From Devosia indica (GTDB lineage Bacteria; Pseudomonadota; Alphaproteobacteria; Rhizobiales; Devosiaceae), in assembly GCF_003056405.1 (NCBI RefSeq), contig NZ_PYVZ01000010.1:88761-152760 (forward strand): a stretch of 64,000 nt of DNA, written 5' to 3'. Shown piece after piece: positions 35,042-45,049 of this stretch. Under the pieces are notes generated by a model. It saw nothing but the letters and a program-made list of their open reading frames with translations, was not told where the DNA came from and did not search any database. A program made the translations under genes and the position numbers. The first letter of the stretch is position 1. Each line of letters begins with the position of its first letter.

Positions 35042-35219
35042 AAGCAGTTAAATCCGGCGCTAGGCTTCTTTATGGCGGCAGTCCGGTGACAGCGTGTGCG
35101 GTGCGGACAGGCCCTTGTCTTCTTGATCCTCCAGCGGAACGTTCACTTGGTACGAGAGATTGACGCTTGCGACAAGCGTTCGCCGCTGTTGCCAAGGCGC
35201 AACACACAGGGATTTGGCG

Positions 35220-35849
35220 TCAGGCGAAGCGGGAATGATCGATATGGCGCTGGCCTAGCCGCGCCAGTTCCCAGCGCTCGCGGGTCAGGCCCATCAGCAC
35301 GTGATCTTCCCAGCGCCCATTGATCTGCAGATAGTGCTCGGCAAAGCCTTCTTCGACAAAGCCGTTCTTTTCCAATACGCGCCGCGAGGCGATATTGCCG
35401 GGCAGGAAGGCGGCATGAATGCGATGCAGGTCGAGCGCTTCGAAAATGAAGGGCACCACCACGCCGACTGCCTCGGTCATCAGGCCCTTGCCGGCATGGT
35501 TCTGCCCCATCCAGTAGCCCAGACTGACGAACTGGGCGGCGCGGCGGCGAATATTGGACAGCGTGATGCCGCCCACCAATTGCTCGTGCCGCCCGCCGGT
35601 TAGGAAAATAAAGAAGGTGTAGTCGGTGCCTTCTTCCACCTCCTGCCGGGCGCGGCGGACGCGCATGGCATAGACGCGGCGGGCCAGGTCGAGCTCGGTC
35701 CAGCGCGGCTCGTAAGGGCGCAGGAACTCCTGGCTGTCGCGGCGCAGCCTGTACCAGGCCTCGTAGTCGCGCATTTGCGGCAAGCGCAGCAAGACGCGCT
35801 GCCCGCGCAGGGTGACCAGAGGCGCCGGCGAGGACCAGGGCCAGAACAT
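35220..35849 (-). CDS. GNAT acetyltransferase (RimJ/RimL type)
   Basis: The 209-residue protein has the RimJ/RimL order: VTLRGQRVLLRLPQMRDYEAW at the start, GGITLSNIRRR, LGYWMGQNHAGKGLMTEAV (acetyl-CoA loop) and FLPGNIASRRVLEKNGF. RimJ-type enzymes acetylate protein N-termini, but the substrate cannot be told here. ATG 35849 lies four bases after the M16 peptidase stop, which suggests co-translation; the frame extends upstream only as a shadow of that gene. It is the last gene of the thrC-M16-GNAT cluster. Confidence 0.9.
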   Translation of the reverse strand: MFWPWSSPAPLVTLRGQRVLLRLPQMRDYEAWYRLRRDSQEFLRPYEPRWTELDLARRVYAMRVRRARQEVEEGTDYTFFIFLTGGRHEQLVGGITLSNIRRRAAQFVSLGYWMGQNHAGKGLMTEAVGVVVPFIFEALDLHRIHAAFLPGNIASRRVLEKNGFVEEGFAEHYLQINGRWEDHVLMGLTRERWELARLGQRHIDHSRFA

Positions 35850-35853
35850 GGGA

Positions 35854-37116
35854 TCAGCGCTTGAGCGTATCGCCGATGCTTTCGACATCGGCGAGGCGGC
35901 TGATCGGCCCGATACCGGCAAGCGTCGGGGTACCCGAGGTGAAAATCTGTTCGGCCACGTCACGCACCCGCTGGGCGGTGATGCGGTTGATGCGCTCCAC
36001 GGTCTCGTGCATTTCGATGGGCCGACCCCAGAGGATCTGCTGGCGCGCAAGCTGGCCGGCGCGGGCGGAGGGGCTCTCGAGCGACATCAGCAGCCCGGCG
36101 CGGATCTGGTTGCGTACGCGCACCACTTCCTCATCGCTGATGGTCTCGGTGGCCCGGCGCAATTCATCGATCACCACCGGCACAAGCTCGCCCACTTCCT
36201 CTTCCCCGGTGGCCGCGGCGACACCAAACACGCCGCTATCGGCAAAGGCCCAGTGGAAGGAATAGACCGAATAGCACAGGCCGCGCTTCTCCCGGATTTC
36301 CTGGAACAGGCGCGAGCTCATGCCGCCGCCAAGAATGGAGGCCAGCACCTGAGCGGCATAAAAGCCGTCCGAATTATAGGCACGTCCCTCAAAGCCAAGC
36401 ACGATATGGGCCTGCTCGTGGTCGGAAATCAGCCTTTCCTGGCCGCCATGATACTCGGCCCGCTGCGGGTCCGGAGCGCCATTGGGCGCGAGATCGGCAA
36501 AGCGCTGCTCGGCCACCCGCACCAGCCCGTCGTGATCGACATTGCCGGCGGCGGCAATCACCATGCGGTCCCCCACATAGTTGCGGCGCATATATTTGCG
36601 GATCATGTCCGGGTTGAACTCGCGCACCGAATCCACGGTGCCCAGAATGGTGCGGCCAATGGGCTGGGTGGGATAGGCCGCTTCCTGGAACAGGTCGAAG
36701 ACATGATCGTCCGGATTGTCGCGCGCCGCGCCGATCTCCTGGACGATCACCTGCTTTTCGCGCGCCAGCTCGCCCTCGTCGAGGGTCGAATTCTGCAGGA
36801 TGTCAGCCAGAATATCGGCGGCCAGAACGACATCGTCCTTGAGCACCCGGGCAAAATAGCCGGTATGCTCGATGGATGTCGCGGCATTCAGATCGCCCCC
36901 GACATTCTCGATCGCCTCGGCAATCTCGAGCGCCGAGCGCGAGCTGGTGCCCTTGAAGGCCATGTGTTCGAGCAGATGCGAGATGCCATGCTCGGTCTTG
37001 CGCTCGGACCGCGCCCCGGCCTTCACCCAGACGCCCAGAGAGGCGCTTTCGAGATGGGGCATATTGTCGGTGAGCACCACCATGCCGTTTTTCAGGGTCG
37101 TTGATCTTACGCTCAC
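35854..37116 (-). CDS. M16 family zinc metallopeptidase (processing-peptidase-like)
   Basis: The 420-residue protein has the inverted zinc motif HxxEH in GISHLLEHMAFKGT, with the third ligand Glu downstream in the usual place, and the R-loop RLFQEIREKRGLCYSVYS. This is the single-domain bacterial form related to mitochondrial processing peptidase beta. The start codon is GTG at 37116, with AGGAGG six bases before it. It sits between thrC (51 bp upstream) and the GNAT gene (4 bp downstream), an order I recall from other rhizobial genomes. Confidence 0.95.
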   Translation of the reverse strand: MSVRSTTLKNGMVVLTDNMPHLESASLGVWVKAGARSERKTEHGISHLLEHMAFKGTSSRSALEIAEAIENVGGDLNAATSIEHTGYFARVLKDDVVLAADILADILQNSTLDEGELAREKQVIVQEIGAARDNPDDHVFDLFQEAAYPTQPIGRTILGTVDSVREFNPDMIRKYMRRNYVGDRMVIAAAGNVDHDGLVRVAEQRFADLAPNGAPDPQRAEYHGGQERLISDHEQAHIVLGFEGRAYNSDGFYAAQVLASILGGGMSSRLFQEIREKRGLCYSVYSFHWAFADSGVFGVAAATGEEEVGELVPVVIDELRRATETISDEEVVRVRNQIRAGLLMSLESPSARAGQLARQQILWGRPIEMHETVERINRITAQRVRDVAEQIFTSGTPTLAGIGPISRLADVESIGDTLKR

Positions 37117-37167
37117 ACTGGTCCTCCTGAACCGGCGGCCGAAACGACCGCGGCTCTTCCGTGTCGT

Positions 37168-38559
37168 TCAGGCGCGGCTGCGGGCCGCGATGAAGTCTTC
37201 AATCTGGCGCTGGTCATTGTCCAGCACCGTGACCCGTTCGGGCCGCTCGTAGAGATCACCCAGCCAGTCGGGCAGCGCAGGCTCGATGCCCGATGCCTCG
37301 GCCACCGCGGCTGGAAACTTGGCCGGATGCGCTGTTGCCAGCGTGATCATGGGAGTTTGGCCATGCGCCTGGCTGCGCGCTACCCCGACGCCGACGGCCG
37401 TGTGCGGGTCGAGCAGATAGGCCGACGCCTTCCGGGTGTCGGCAATCACCTTGCGGGTCGCGGCCTCGTCGGTCGTGCCGGCGACGAAATCCCGGCGAAT
37501 GGCCGCCATGGCCGTGTCGGGCAGGTCGAAGCCGCGCGACTGCTTGAGGCCCGCCATCATGCGATTGACCGTATCGGCATCGCGTCCCACGCTCTCAAAC
37601 AGCAGACGTTCGAAATTGGACGAGATCTGGATATCCATCGACGGGCTGATGGTGGGCGCAACGCCCGCCATCTCGTAGCGCCCGGTGTCGAGCGTGCGTT
37701 TCAGGATGTCATTGGCGTTGGTAGCAATCACGAGCTTTTCGATCGGCAGGCCCATCTGCCGGGCGCAATAGCCGGCGAAGATGTCGCCGAAATTGCCGGT
37801 CGGCACAGTGAAGCTCACCTTGCGCTGGGGTGCGCCAAGGGAAACGGCAGCCGTGAAATAATAGACGATCTGCGCAACGATCCGGCCCCAATTGATCGAG
37901 TTGACGCCAGACAGGCGCACCCGGTCACGGAAGCCGTGATTGTTGAACATGGCCTTCACTGCGTCCTGGCAATCGTCAAACGTGCCTTCGAGCGCGATAT
38001 TGTGGACATTGTCGTCGAGCACCGTGGTCATCTGCCGGCGCTGCACCTCGGAGGTGCGCCCCTTGGGGTGCAGAATGAAGATGTCGGTGGTGTCACGCCC
38101 GCGAAAGGCCTCGATCGCCGCGGAGCCAGTGTCGCCCGAAGTGGCCCCGACAATGGTCGCGCGCAGGCCCCGTTCGGCGAGGATATGATCCATCACCCGG
38201 CTGAGGAACTGCATGGCCACATCCTTGAAGGCCAGCGTCGGGCCATGGAACAGCTCGAGCACGAAATGGCCCGGCTCCAGTTCCACCAGTGGCGCCACCG
38301 AGGGATGGCGGAAGCTGGCATAGGCCGCGTCGATGATGGCTTTGAGCTTGTCCGCGGGAAGCTCGTCGCCGGTAAAACGCGAGATGACCGCATAGGCCAC
38401 ATCGGCATAGGGCTTGCCGGCAAAACCGGCAATCTCGTCGGCGCCAATCTGGGGCCAGGCGGCCGGAACATAAAGACCGCCATCAGCGGCAAGTCCTGCC
38501 AGAACTGCGTCGGAGAAGCCGAGCGCTGGCGCCTGGCCGCGCGTGGAAACAAACTGCAT
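37168..38559 (-). CDS. thrC: Threonine synthase
   Basis: The 463-residue PLP enzyme converts O-phosphohomoserine to threonine. The PLP Lys is in HGPTLAFKDVAMQFLSR, ahead of ATSGDTGSAAIEAFRG for phosphate binding. The N-terminus MQFVSTRGQAPALGFSDAVL and the long form (about 463 residues) match the fungal/proteobacterial type. No good ribosome-binding site lies directly before ATG 38557-38559 (the sequence is C-rich), so translation may be weak. The M16 peptidase follows. Confidence 0.97.
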   Translation of the reverse strand: MQFVSTRGQAPALGFSDAVLAGLAADGGLYVPAAWPQIGADEIAGFAGKPYADVAYAVISRFTGDELPADKLKAIIDAAYASFRHPSVAPLVELEPGHFVLELFHGPTLAFKDVAMQFLSRVMDHILAERGLRATIVGATSGDTGSAAIEAFRGRDTTDIFILHPKGRTSEVQRRQMTTVLDDNVHNIALEGTFDDCQDAVKAMFNNHGFRDRVRLSGVNSINWGRIVAQIVYYFTAAVSLGAPQRKVSFTVPTGNFGDIFAGYCARQMGLPIEKLVIATNANDILKRTLDTGRYEMAGVAPTISPSMDIQISSNFERLLFESVGRDADTVNRMMAGLKQSRGFDLPDTAMAAIRRDFVAGTTDEAATRKVIADTRKASAYLLDPHTAVGVGVARSQAHGQTPMITLATAHPAKFPAAVAEASGIEPALPDWLGDLYERPERVTVLDNDQRQIEDFIAARSRA

Positions 38560-38631
38560 CGGGGGGAAGAGCCCTTCTAGAATTGTCGCAACCTAGTCAA
38601 ACCAGACCGGTGCTGCAAGGTTTGGCCTGTA

Positions 38632-39405
38632 TCAAGCGGATGGTACCGGCGCCCGGCGTTGCCGCCACAGCCAGAAACCGAGCATCACGACCGCAACAAT
38701 GGCAAAGCCATACCAGGTCAGTGCATAGCCGAAATGATTGTTGGTGAAACGCACCACCGTCTCCCCGCCCTGAGGCAGGTCGCCTGCGCCTGCAGCCAAT
38801 AGATCAACATAGAAGGGCGCGATCGGGGCCAGGGCCGGATCGACCATGGCTGCCAGCCGCTCGGGATTGCGCACCCATTCGATGCGGTCGGACATATTGG
38901 GCTCCGGCGCCATGAAGCCGACCGCCTCGCCAGGACGGAACAGCCCCGCAATGGTCACGCTGCCCGGATCGTCGCCGTGCAGATCGCCGAGCGCCGCCTG
39001 TTCCTGATATTGTTCGGGCACGAAACCGCGATTGACGAAGACCGTTCCGCCGCTATCCAGCTCGAAGGGCGTGACCACCCAGTAGCCGGGCCCCGAGAAG
39101 CGGCCACGCGCATTGGCGAGGCTGGTGAACACTGTCACCGTCTGCGTGTAGCGATAGCTGCCGGTAAGGGTGACGGGCTGGAAGTTCCACTGCTCCATAT
39201 CGAGCGTAGCCCACGCCGCTGCTTCCGGCACGGTGGCCGGTTCGGAGTTCAGCCGTTGGTCGACGGCGGCCACCAGGGCTTCTTTTTCCGCAAGCCGGGC
39301 CATCTGCCAGTTGCCCAGAAACACGCAGACAACGGCCAGCACCAGCATCAGCACGGTGAACAGCCAATCAGTCCAGCGCAATTGGCGTGTGGCCTTCTGA
39401 CTCAT
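38632..39405 (-). CDS. SURF1 family cytochrome oxidase assembly protein
   Basis: The 257-residue protein has an N-terminal and a C-terminal membrane helix (VLMLVLAVVCVFLGNWQMARL; WYGFAIVAVVMLGFWLWRQRR) around a periplasmic domain. The family features are LGNWQMARLAEKEAL, the segment GPGYWVVTPFEL, NRGFVP and NNHFGYALTWYGFA. SURF1 helps heme a insertion into subunit I of aa3 oxidase. Its ATG overlaps the DUF983 stop (ATGA). It is the last gene of the oxidase cluster. Confidence 0.95.
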   Translation of the reverse strand: MSQKATRQLRWTDWLFTVLMLVLAVVCVFLGNWQMARLAEKEALVAAVDQRLNSEPATVPEAAAWATLDMEQWNFQPVTLTGSYRYTQTVTVFTSLANARGRFSGPGYWVVTPFELDSGGTVFVNRGFVPEQYQEQAALGDLHGDDPGSVTIAGLFRPGEAVGFMAPEPNMSDRIEWVRNPERLAAMVDPALAPIAPFYVDLLAAGAGDLPQGGETVVRFTNNHFGYALTWYGFAIVAVVMLGFWLWRQRRAPVPSA

Positions 39406-39755
39406 AGGCGACCCTCATGGGCATCGTTGGAATATTGCAGGTCGATCAGGACGCCCTTGAACGGGGGCAGCAGCACAAGACTCAGGACGACGGTGGTGGG
39501 CAACCAGATCAGCAGATGCACCCAGGGCTGCAGCGTCCAGATCGAGCCCACCAGCAGCGCCAGGATGATGACCAGTGGCGCCACCAGAAAGATCACGAAG
39601 ACCGCCGGGCCATCGCCGCTATCGGCAAAGTCATAGCTCAGGCCACAGGCTGCACAGGCCTGGCGCAGCTTGAGATAACCAGAGAACAGCTTGCCCCTGC
39701 CGCAATGTGGGCAACGGCAGGCCAGCCCTGCAAGGATTGGATTGGGCTCGGTCAT
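39402..39755 (-). CDS. DUF983 membrane protein
   Basis: The 117-residue protein has two CxxC pairs near the N-terminus (CRCPHCGRG and ACAACGLSY), a zinc-ribbon-like pattern, then two membrane helices. DUF983 genes are regularly found near ctaE and surf1 and may help oxidase assembly, but no function is proven. ATG 39755 is used since the 8 residues upstream are not conserved. It overlaps surf1 by four bases. Confidence 0.92.
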   Translation of the reverse strand: MTEPNPILAGLACRCPHCGRGKLFSGYLKLRQACAACGLSYDFADSGDGPAVFVIFLVAPLVIILALLVGSIWTLQPWVHLLIWLPTTVVLSLVLLPPFKGVLIDLQYSNDAHEGRL

Positions 39756-39769
39756 CGCGCAGCTCCCCG

Positions 39770-39802
39770 AACAAAGCAAAAGGGCGCAGCCATGCCGCGC
39801 CC
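39770..39802 (-). terminator. Terminator or attenuator after ctaE
   Basis: On the minus strand GGGCGCGGC/GCTGCGCCC (with loop ATG, one G-T pair; 39782-39802) is followed by TTTTGCTTT. It lies between ctaE and the DUF983 gene and would reduce read-through into DUF983-surf1. Confidence 0.65.
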
Positions 39803-39824
39803 CCTTGTCGTCATAAGACTGGCC

Positions 39825-40661
39825 CTAATGGCTCAGCGGCACGCCCCAGGCGCCCCAGACATAGACCGAGGCAAACAGGAACAGCCAGACCACGTCCACG
39901 AAGTGCCAGTACCAGGCGGCAAACTCGAAGCCGAGGTGACGTTCCGGGGTGAACTGGCCCATTTCAGCACGGATCAGGCAAACGGCCAGGAAGATCGTGC
40001 CTATCAGCACGTGGAAGCCGTGGAAGCCGGTCGCCATGAAGAAGGTGGCGCCATAGTAATTGCCCGAGAACGAGAAGGCGGCGTGGCTGTATTCAAGATA
40101 CTGCACGAAGGAGAACAGGATGCCCAGGGCAACGGTCAGCACCAGGCCCCAGCGCAGGCCCTGGCGGTCGTTTTCCAGCAACGCATGGTGCGCCCAGGTG
40201 ACGGTGGTGCCCGAGGTGAGCAGGATCAGCGTATTGAACAGCGGCAGGTGGAACGGGTCGAACAGCTCCACGCCCATCGGGGGCCAGTGACCACCAGTCG
40301 CGGCGACACGGGCATATTGCTCGATATCGTCGAGGCGGAAGAAGCCATCGAAATAGGCCCAGAACCAGGCGACAAAGAACATCACTTCTGAAGCAATGAA
40401 CAGCATCATGCCGTAGCGGTGGTGCATCTGCACGACCGGGGTATGGTCGACGCCGTTATTGGCTTCCTTCACCACGTCGGCCCACCAGGCGTAGAATGTG
40501 TAGAGCACACCGGCCAGGCCAATGAAGAACAGCCAGGGTGTCCAGTCCTGCATCCAGGCGATGGCACCGATCATCATCACGAAAACCGAGACCGAAATTA
40601 CGAACGGCCAGGGGCTGGGTTCGACCATGTGATAGTCATGGTTCTTCTCAATGGCAGCCAT
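39825..40661 (-). CDS. ctaE: Cytochrome c oxidase subunit III
   Basis: The 278-residue integral membrane subunit of the aa3 oxidase has seven helices. It shows HDYHMVEPSPWP at the start, WPPMGVELFDPFHLPLFNTLILLTSG, and the C-terminal HLGFEFAAWYWHFVDVVWLFLF, with the Glu and His residues of the family. Subunit III binds lipids and protects subunit I from turnover. GGGAA eight bases before ATG 40661 is the ribosome-binding site. It is 2 bases after ctaG. Confidence 0.98.
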   Translation of the reverse strand: MAAIEKNHDYHMVEPSPWPFVISVSVFVMMIGAIAWMQDWTPWLFFIGLAGVLYTFYAWWADVVKEANNGVDHTPVVQMHHRYGMMLFIASEVMFFVAWFWAYFDGFFRLDDIEQYARVAATGGHWPPMGVELFDPFHLPLFNTLILLTSGTTVTWAHHALLENDRQGLRWGLVLTVALGILFSFVQYLEYSHAAFSFSGNYYGATFFMATGFHGFHVLIGTIFLAVCLIRAEMGQFTPERHLGFEFAAWYWHFVDVVWLFLFASVYVWGAWGVPLSH

Positions 40662-40663
40662 GG

Positions 40664-41230
40664 TCAGCTTCCCTCACTGTCTGAAGCGTAGAACGTATAA
40701 GAGAGTGTGATCTCTTTGATGGTGTCGAGTTCGCGGTTCTCATCGATATCAGGATCGACGAAAAACACGATGGGCATTTCAACCGTTTCACCAGGCTGAA
40801 GCGTCTGCTCGGTGAAGCAGAAGCACTCGATCTTGTTGAAGTAGTAGCCTGCTTTTTCTGGCACCACGTTGAAGATCGCCTGGCCGGTGACCGGCTTGTC
40901 CGAATTGTTGGTTGCGATGTAGTTGACCGTATCGACCCGCCCGATCTGGTCGGTGATCGGCGCTGCCGGGGTCACGGTCCAATCCAGTGCGCGGTCGATA
41001 TTGACGTCGAACCGGACCTTCATGTCGCGGGCAATGACACCCTTTGGATTTTCCGAGGCCACCTGGGTGGTCCCGCCAAAGCCAGTGACCTGGCAGAAAA
41101 GCTGGTAGAGCGGAACAGAGGCAAAGGCCAGCCCCACCATGCCAGCCGCCACGCCAGCCAGCATCACGGCCACGCGCTTATTGCGCTTGCCCGGATCGAC
41201 CTGGTGGTAGGACGCGGTTGTATCGGCCAT
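40664..41230 (-). CDS. ctaG: Cytochrome c oxidase assembly protein CtaG (Cox11)
   Basis: The 188-residue protein inserts copper into the CuB site of subunit I. It has one membrane helix (AVMLAGVAAGMVGLAFASVPLYQLFC) and then a periplasmic domain with the copper motif CFCF (KIECFCFTEQ). Its start overlaps the small upstream gene's stop (TAATG). It lies between this small gene and ctaE, the usual order in rhizobia. Confidence 0.97.
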   Translation of the reverse strand: MADTTASYHQVDPGKRNKRVAVMLAGVAAGMVGLAFASVPLYQLFCQVTGFGGTTQVASENPKGVIARDMKVRFDVNIDRALDWTVTPAAPITDQIGRVDTVNYIATNNSDKPVTGQAIFNVVPEKAGYYFNKIECFCFTEQTLQPGETVEMPIVFFVDPDIDENRELDTIKEITLSYTFYASDSEGS

Positions 41231-41415
41231 TACATTGCCCGGTCGAACAGGGCCGGACCCATCTTGATGATGGTCAGCACGTAAAAGGTCAGGGCGAACA
41301 GCGCCAGTGCGCCGGCCAGTGCCAGCGAACGACGGCGGCGTTGCTTGCGGAAGGCTTCCTGCTGCTCTTCGGTCATCCCGTTGGGGGCGAGCTTGGCGCC
41401 GGTGGATTCAGCCAT
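41230..41415 (-). CDS. Small CoxF-like membrane protein
   Basis: The 61-residue protein has one C-terminal membrane helix (SLALAGALALFALTFYVLTII) after a basic KQRRRR segment. Small proteins of this type lie between ctaB and ctaG in many alphaproteobacteria (CoxF-like) and probably support oxidase assembly. It is tightly packed: two bases after ctaB and overlapping ctaG by one base. The short length and the context are the main evidence. Confidence 0.85.
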   Translation of the reverse strand: MAESTGAKLAPNGMTEEQQEAFRKQRRRRSLALAGALALFALTFYVLTIIKMGPALFDRAM

Positions 41416-41417
41416 GG

Positions 41418-42347
41418 TCAGATTACTCCCAGCCGCAAGGCAATATTGTCAGTCAGCAGCGCCAGGAACAGCACGAAGAGATAGCTCAGGGAAAAGGTGA
41501 ACAATGTTCGCGCGGTGCGGCGCATGGAGATGCTGTCAGGCGCACGCAGCAGGCGCAGCGACAGCCAGATGAAGCTCAGGCCGCTCAACACGGCAACCGC
41601 GCCATAGATCCAACCCGAAAAGCCGAGCAGGTTGGGCAGCACGCTGGAGGCGGCCAGTACGATGGAGTAGCCGAAGATCTGCCACTTGGTGGATTTTTCA
41701 CCCGCCACATTGGGCATCATGGGGATGCCGGCAGCGCCATAATCGCCCTGCTTGTAGAGCGCCAGCGCCCAGAAATGGGGCGGGGTCCACAGGAAGATAA
41801 TCAGAAAGAGCGCAAAGCTCTCCCAACTCAGCGTGCCGGTGACAGCGGCCCAGCCCACCATGGGCGGAAAGGCCCCGGCGGCCCCGCCAATAACGATGTT
41901 CTGCGGGGTCGAGCGCTTGAGCCACATCGTGTAGACGACGGCATAAAAGAAGATGGTGAAGGCGAGAAATCCGCCGGCGACCCAATTCGTGGCCAGGCCC
42001 AGCAGGGTCACCGAGAATACCGAAAGGATCAGGCCGAAGGCCAAGGCCTCCCCGCCGGTCATCCGGCCAGCCGGGATCGGGCGGTTCTGCGTGCGGCTCA
42101 TCACGGCGTCGATATCGGCGTCGTACCACATGTTGAGCGCGCCCGAGCCGCCTGCCCCGATGGCAATGCAGACAATGGCAACAAGGCCGACAAAGGGATT
42201 GATCCCGCCCGGGGCCACCAGCATGCCCACCAATGCGGTGAACACGACCAGTGACATGACACGTGGCTTCAGCAGCGCGAGGTAGTCCTCGACGCGTGCA
42301 CCGCCAGCAAGGGCGGGAACATCACTGCTGTTGTCGATATAGGCCAC
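41418..42347 (-). CDS. ctaB: Protoheme IX farnesyltransferase (heme O synthase)
   Basis: The 309-residue inner-membrane enzyme adds farnesyl to heme B to make heme O, the precursor of heme A for subunit I. It has the Asp-rich prenyl-binding motif [19 protein letters not shown], about nine helices, and the second polar loop [14 protein letters not shown]. It lies between ctaD and the CoxF-like gene in the oxidase operon. Confidence 0.98.
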   Translation of the reverse strand: MAYIDNSSDVPALAGGARVEDYLALLKPRVMSLVVFTALVGMLVAPGGINPFVGLVAIVCIAIGAGGSGALNMWYDADIDAVMSRTQNRPIPAGRMTGGEALAFGLILSVFSVTLLGLATNWVAGGFLAFTIFFYAVVYTMWLKRSTPQNIVIGGAAGAFPPMVGWAAVTGTLSWESFALFLIIFLWTPPHFWALALYKQGDYGAAGIPMMPNVAGEKSTKWQIFGYSIVLAASSVLPNLLGFSGWIYGAVAVLSGLSFIWLSLRLLRAPDSISMRRTARTLFTFSLSYLFVLFLALLTDNIALRLGVI

Positions 42348-42413
42348 GGGTCTTTCCTTGGTGAACGGACCGCACCCAGGGGCGCGATCCGCAATTCTGT
42401 CCGTCCGGAGCGC

Positions 42414-44108
42414 CTAGTGCGCGTCCTTGCTCTCGATCTTTGGCAGCGTCGAGAACTGGTGGAACGGCGGAGGCGAGCTCAGGGTCCATTCCAGGGTGGT
42501 CGCGCCATCGCCCCAGGGATTGTCACCGGCGGGACGCTTCTTCCGGCTCGCTTCCCAGGTGGCGTAGAAGAAGATGATCATCGCCACGAAGGTTACGTAG
42601 TAGCCGATAGAAGAGACGCGGTTCCACAGCGCGAAGGCATCGGGGTAGTCGATGTAGCGGCGCGGCATGCCGGCCAGGCCCAGGAAGTGCTGCGGGAAGA
42701 AGATCAGGTTCACACCGGCGAACATGACCCAGAAGTGCAGCTTGCCCAGGAACTCATTGTACATGTAGCCGAACATCTTGGGGTACCAGTAGTACCAGCC
42801 GGCGAAGATCGAGAACACTGCACCCAGCGAGAGCACATAGTGGAAGTGGGCCACCACGTAATAGGTGTCGTGCAGCGCACGGTCAGCACCCGCATTGGCC
42901 AGCACCACGCCCGTCACACCACCAACGGTGAACAGGAAGATGAAGCCAATGGCCCAGAGCATGGGAATGCGGAAGGTGATCGAGCCCCCCCACATGGTGG
43001 CGATCCAGGAGAAGATCTTCACGCCCGTGGGCACCGCGATGACCATGGTGGCGGCCACGAAATAGCGCTGGACGTCGAGGCTCAGGCCGGTGGTGTACAT
43101 GTGGTGCGCCCACACGACGAAACCGACGAAGCCAATCGCCACCATGGCATAGGCCATGGCCATGTAGCCGAAGACGGGCTTGCGGGAGAACGTCGCCACG
43201 ATGTGGCTGACAATGCCGAAGCCCGGCAGGATCATGATGTACACTTCTGGGTGGCCGAAGAACCAGAACAGATGCTGGTACAGCACCGGATCGCCACCGC
43301 CGTCAGGATTGAAGAAGGTGGTGCCGAAATTGCGGTCGGTCAGCATCATGGTGATGGCGCCGGCCAGCACCGGCAGGGCCAGCAGCAGCAGGAAGGCGGT
43401 GACCAGCACGGACCATGCAAACAGCGGCATCTTGTGCAGCGTCATGCCCGGGGCGCGCATGTTGAGAATGGTGGTGATCAAATTGATCGCGCCCAGGATC
43501 GAGCTCACGCCGGCAACGTGCAGCGAGAAGATCACGAAGTCGGTAGCGGGGCCCGGATGACCGGTGGTCGAGAGCGGCGGATACGCGGTCCAGCCGCCAC
43601 CAAAGCCCAGCGCACCAGCAGGACCTTCAAAGAACATCGACATCACGGTCAGCAGCAGCGCCGGCGGCAGCAGCCAGAAGGCCACATTGTTGATGCGCGG
43701 GAAGGCAGTATCGGGGGCACCGATCATCAGCGGGGCGAAATAGTTGGCAAAGCCGCCCATGGTCGCGGGCATCACGGTGAAGAACACCATGATCAGCGCG
43801 TGGGCGGACACGAAGACGTTGAACATGTGCTTGCCCGCGTCGAGCGCCGCATCACCTTCAAGGCCGTAGGACATGGCGGCAAGGCCATGGAAAATCTGGA
43901 TACCCGGTTCCTGCAGCTCCATGCGCATGGCACCCGAGAGCAGCCCGCCGATCACGCCGGCAACGATCGAGAACACGAGATACATGATCCCGATGTCCTT
44001 GTGGTTGGTCGAATAGACCCAGCGCCGCCAGCCCGTTGGGGTGTGGTGATCGTGGCTGGCCTGATCGTGCCCGGTGGCGTGGGCTTCGAGGTTAGCGGTA
44101 TTTGCCAT
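42414..44108 (-). CDS. ctaD: Cytochrome c oxidase subunit I
   Basis: The 564-residue catalytic subunit of the aa3-type oxidase has 12 helices. The heme-copper centre is seen in [16 protein letters not shown] (CuB His, cross-linked Tyr) and WAHHMYTTG, with the heme ligands in [13 protein letters not shown]-pathway [14 protein letters not shown] and D-pathway [12 protein letters not shown] are intact, so it is a type A oxidase. A His-rich cytoplasmic N-terminus ([12 protein letters not shown]) precedes. It lies 23 bases after ctaC. Confidence 0.99.
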   Translation of the reverse strand: MANTANLEAHATGHDQASHDHHTPTGWRRWVYSTNHKDIGIMYLVFSIVAGVIGGLLSGAMRMELQEPGIQIFHGLAAMSYGLEGDAALDAGKHMFNVFVSAHALIMVFFTVMPATMGGFANYFAPLMIGAPDTAFPRINNVAFWLLPPALLLTVMSMFFEGPAGALGFGGGWTAYPPLSTTGHPGPATDFVIFSLHVAGVSSILGAINLITTILNMRAPGMTLHKMPLFAWSVLVTAFLLLLALPVLAGAITMMLTDRNFGTTFFNPDGGGDPVLYQHLFWFFGHPEVYIMILPGFGIVSHIVATFSRKPVFGYMAMAYAMVAIGFVGFVVWAHHMYTTGLSLDVQRYFVAATMVIAVPTGVKIFSWIATMWGGSITFRIPMLWAIGFIFLFTVGGVTGVVLANAGADRALHDTYYVVAHFHYVLSLGAVFSIFAGWYYWYPKMFGYMYNEFLGKLHFWVMFAGVNLIFFPQHFLGLAGMPRRYIDYPDAFALWNRVSSIGYYVTFVAMIIFFYATWEASRKKRPAGDNPWGDGATTLEWTLSSPPPFHQFSTLPKIESKDAH

Positions 44109-44131
44109 TGTCTTTTCCTCTGACCCTTCGC

Positions 44132-45049
44132 TTAGAGAGCCGGTAGCAGCGCGGCTGCTTCGGCATAGTTGCGGCTTTCGGCGAACGCGGTGATGAAGGC
44201 TTCATATTCTTCGGCACTCACCACACGCACGGCGATCGGCATATAGGCGTGATCCTTGCCGCACAGCTCGGAACACTGACCGTAATAGATGCCGGTTTCG
44301 CGCGCATTGAACCAGGTTTCGTTGAGGCGACCGGGGACAGCATCGACCTTGATGCCGAAGGAGGGCACCGCGAAGGCGTGGATCACGCCGGTCGGGCTGG
44401 AGGTCACCTGCAGACGCACGGTGGTATCGACGGGCACGACAAGCTCGTTGTTCACAGCCAGAAGGCGCGGCTGGCCGGGCTTGAGCTCGGCGATTTCCTC
44501 TTCGGAGAGAATGTTGGAATCGAAGGCAACGCCCTGATCCACATATTCATAGTTCCAATACCACTGCTCGCCGGAAGCCTTGATGGTGACACTGGCTTCA
44601 GGAACCTCGACTTCGCCGAGCGAGAAGATGTTGGCGCCAAGATATTTGCGCTCGCCATCGGGTACGGTCATCTGGTCGGACAGCACTCCGAAGGACGGGA
44701 TGGCGATGACCACCAGGATCAGGATCGGCACGACCGTCCAGACCACTTCGATCAGCGTGTTGTGGGTGAAGCGCGCCGGCACGGGATTGGCCTTGGCGTT
44801 GAACCGCACCACGATGACCACCAGCAGGGCCAGCACGAAAAGCACGATCAGCGTGATGGTCCACATCAGGATGCCATCATGGAAGGCAACGATGGAATCC
44901 ATGATCGGCGTCACCGATTCCTGCAGGTGGAACTGCCCCGGCTCAGGGTGGCCTCGGCCGACCTCCTGGGCAGATGCCATTGCCGGCACCAGCGCCATAG
45001 CGGCCGCGGAAACGGCACCCATCTTCCTAAAGAACTGCCCGGTCACCAT
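44132..45049 (-). CDS. ctaC: Cytochrome c oxidase subunit II
   Basis: The 305-residue protein receives electrons from cytochrome c at its CuA centre. It has a signal sequence, two membrane helices (about residues 60-140) and the periplasmic cupredoxin domain with VIHAFAVP and [14 protein letters not shown], giving His, two Cys, His and Met ligands. No heme c motif follows. ATG 45049 is preceded by AGGGGG; the following GTG is possible. It is the first gene of the oxidase operon, and a FixK/FNR-like box lies about 110 bases upstream. Confidence 0.98.
   Translation of the reverse strand: MVTGQFFRKMGAVSAAAMALVPAMASAQEVGRGHPEPGQFHLQESVTPIMDSIVAFHDGILMWTITLIVLFVLALLVVIVVRFNAKANPVPARFTHNTLIEVVWTVVPILILVVIAIPSFGVLSDQMTVPDGERKYLGANIFSLGEVEVPEASVTIKASGEQWYWNYEYVDQGVAFDSNILSEEEIAELKPGQPRLLAVNNELVVPVDTTVRLQVTSSPTGVIHAFAVPSFGIKVDAVPGRLNETWFNARETGIYYGQCSELCGKDHAYMPIAVRVVSAEEYEAFITAFAESRNYAEAAALLPAL

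Noticed and set aside
35163..35179. ACGCTTG/CAAGCGT hairpin between the GNAT and GGDEF/EAL genes
   Set aside because: It has only a 7-bp stem and no T run, so I do not list it as a terminator.
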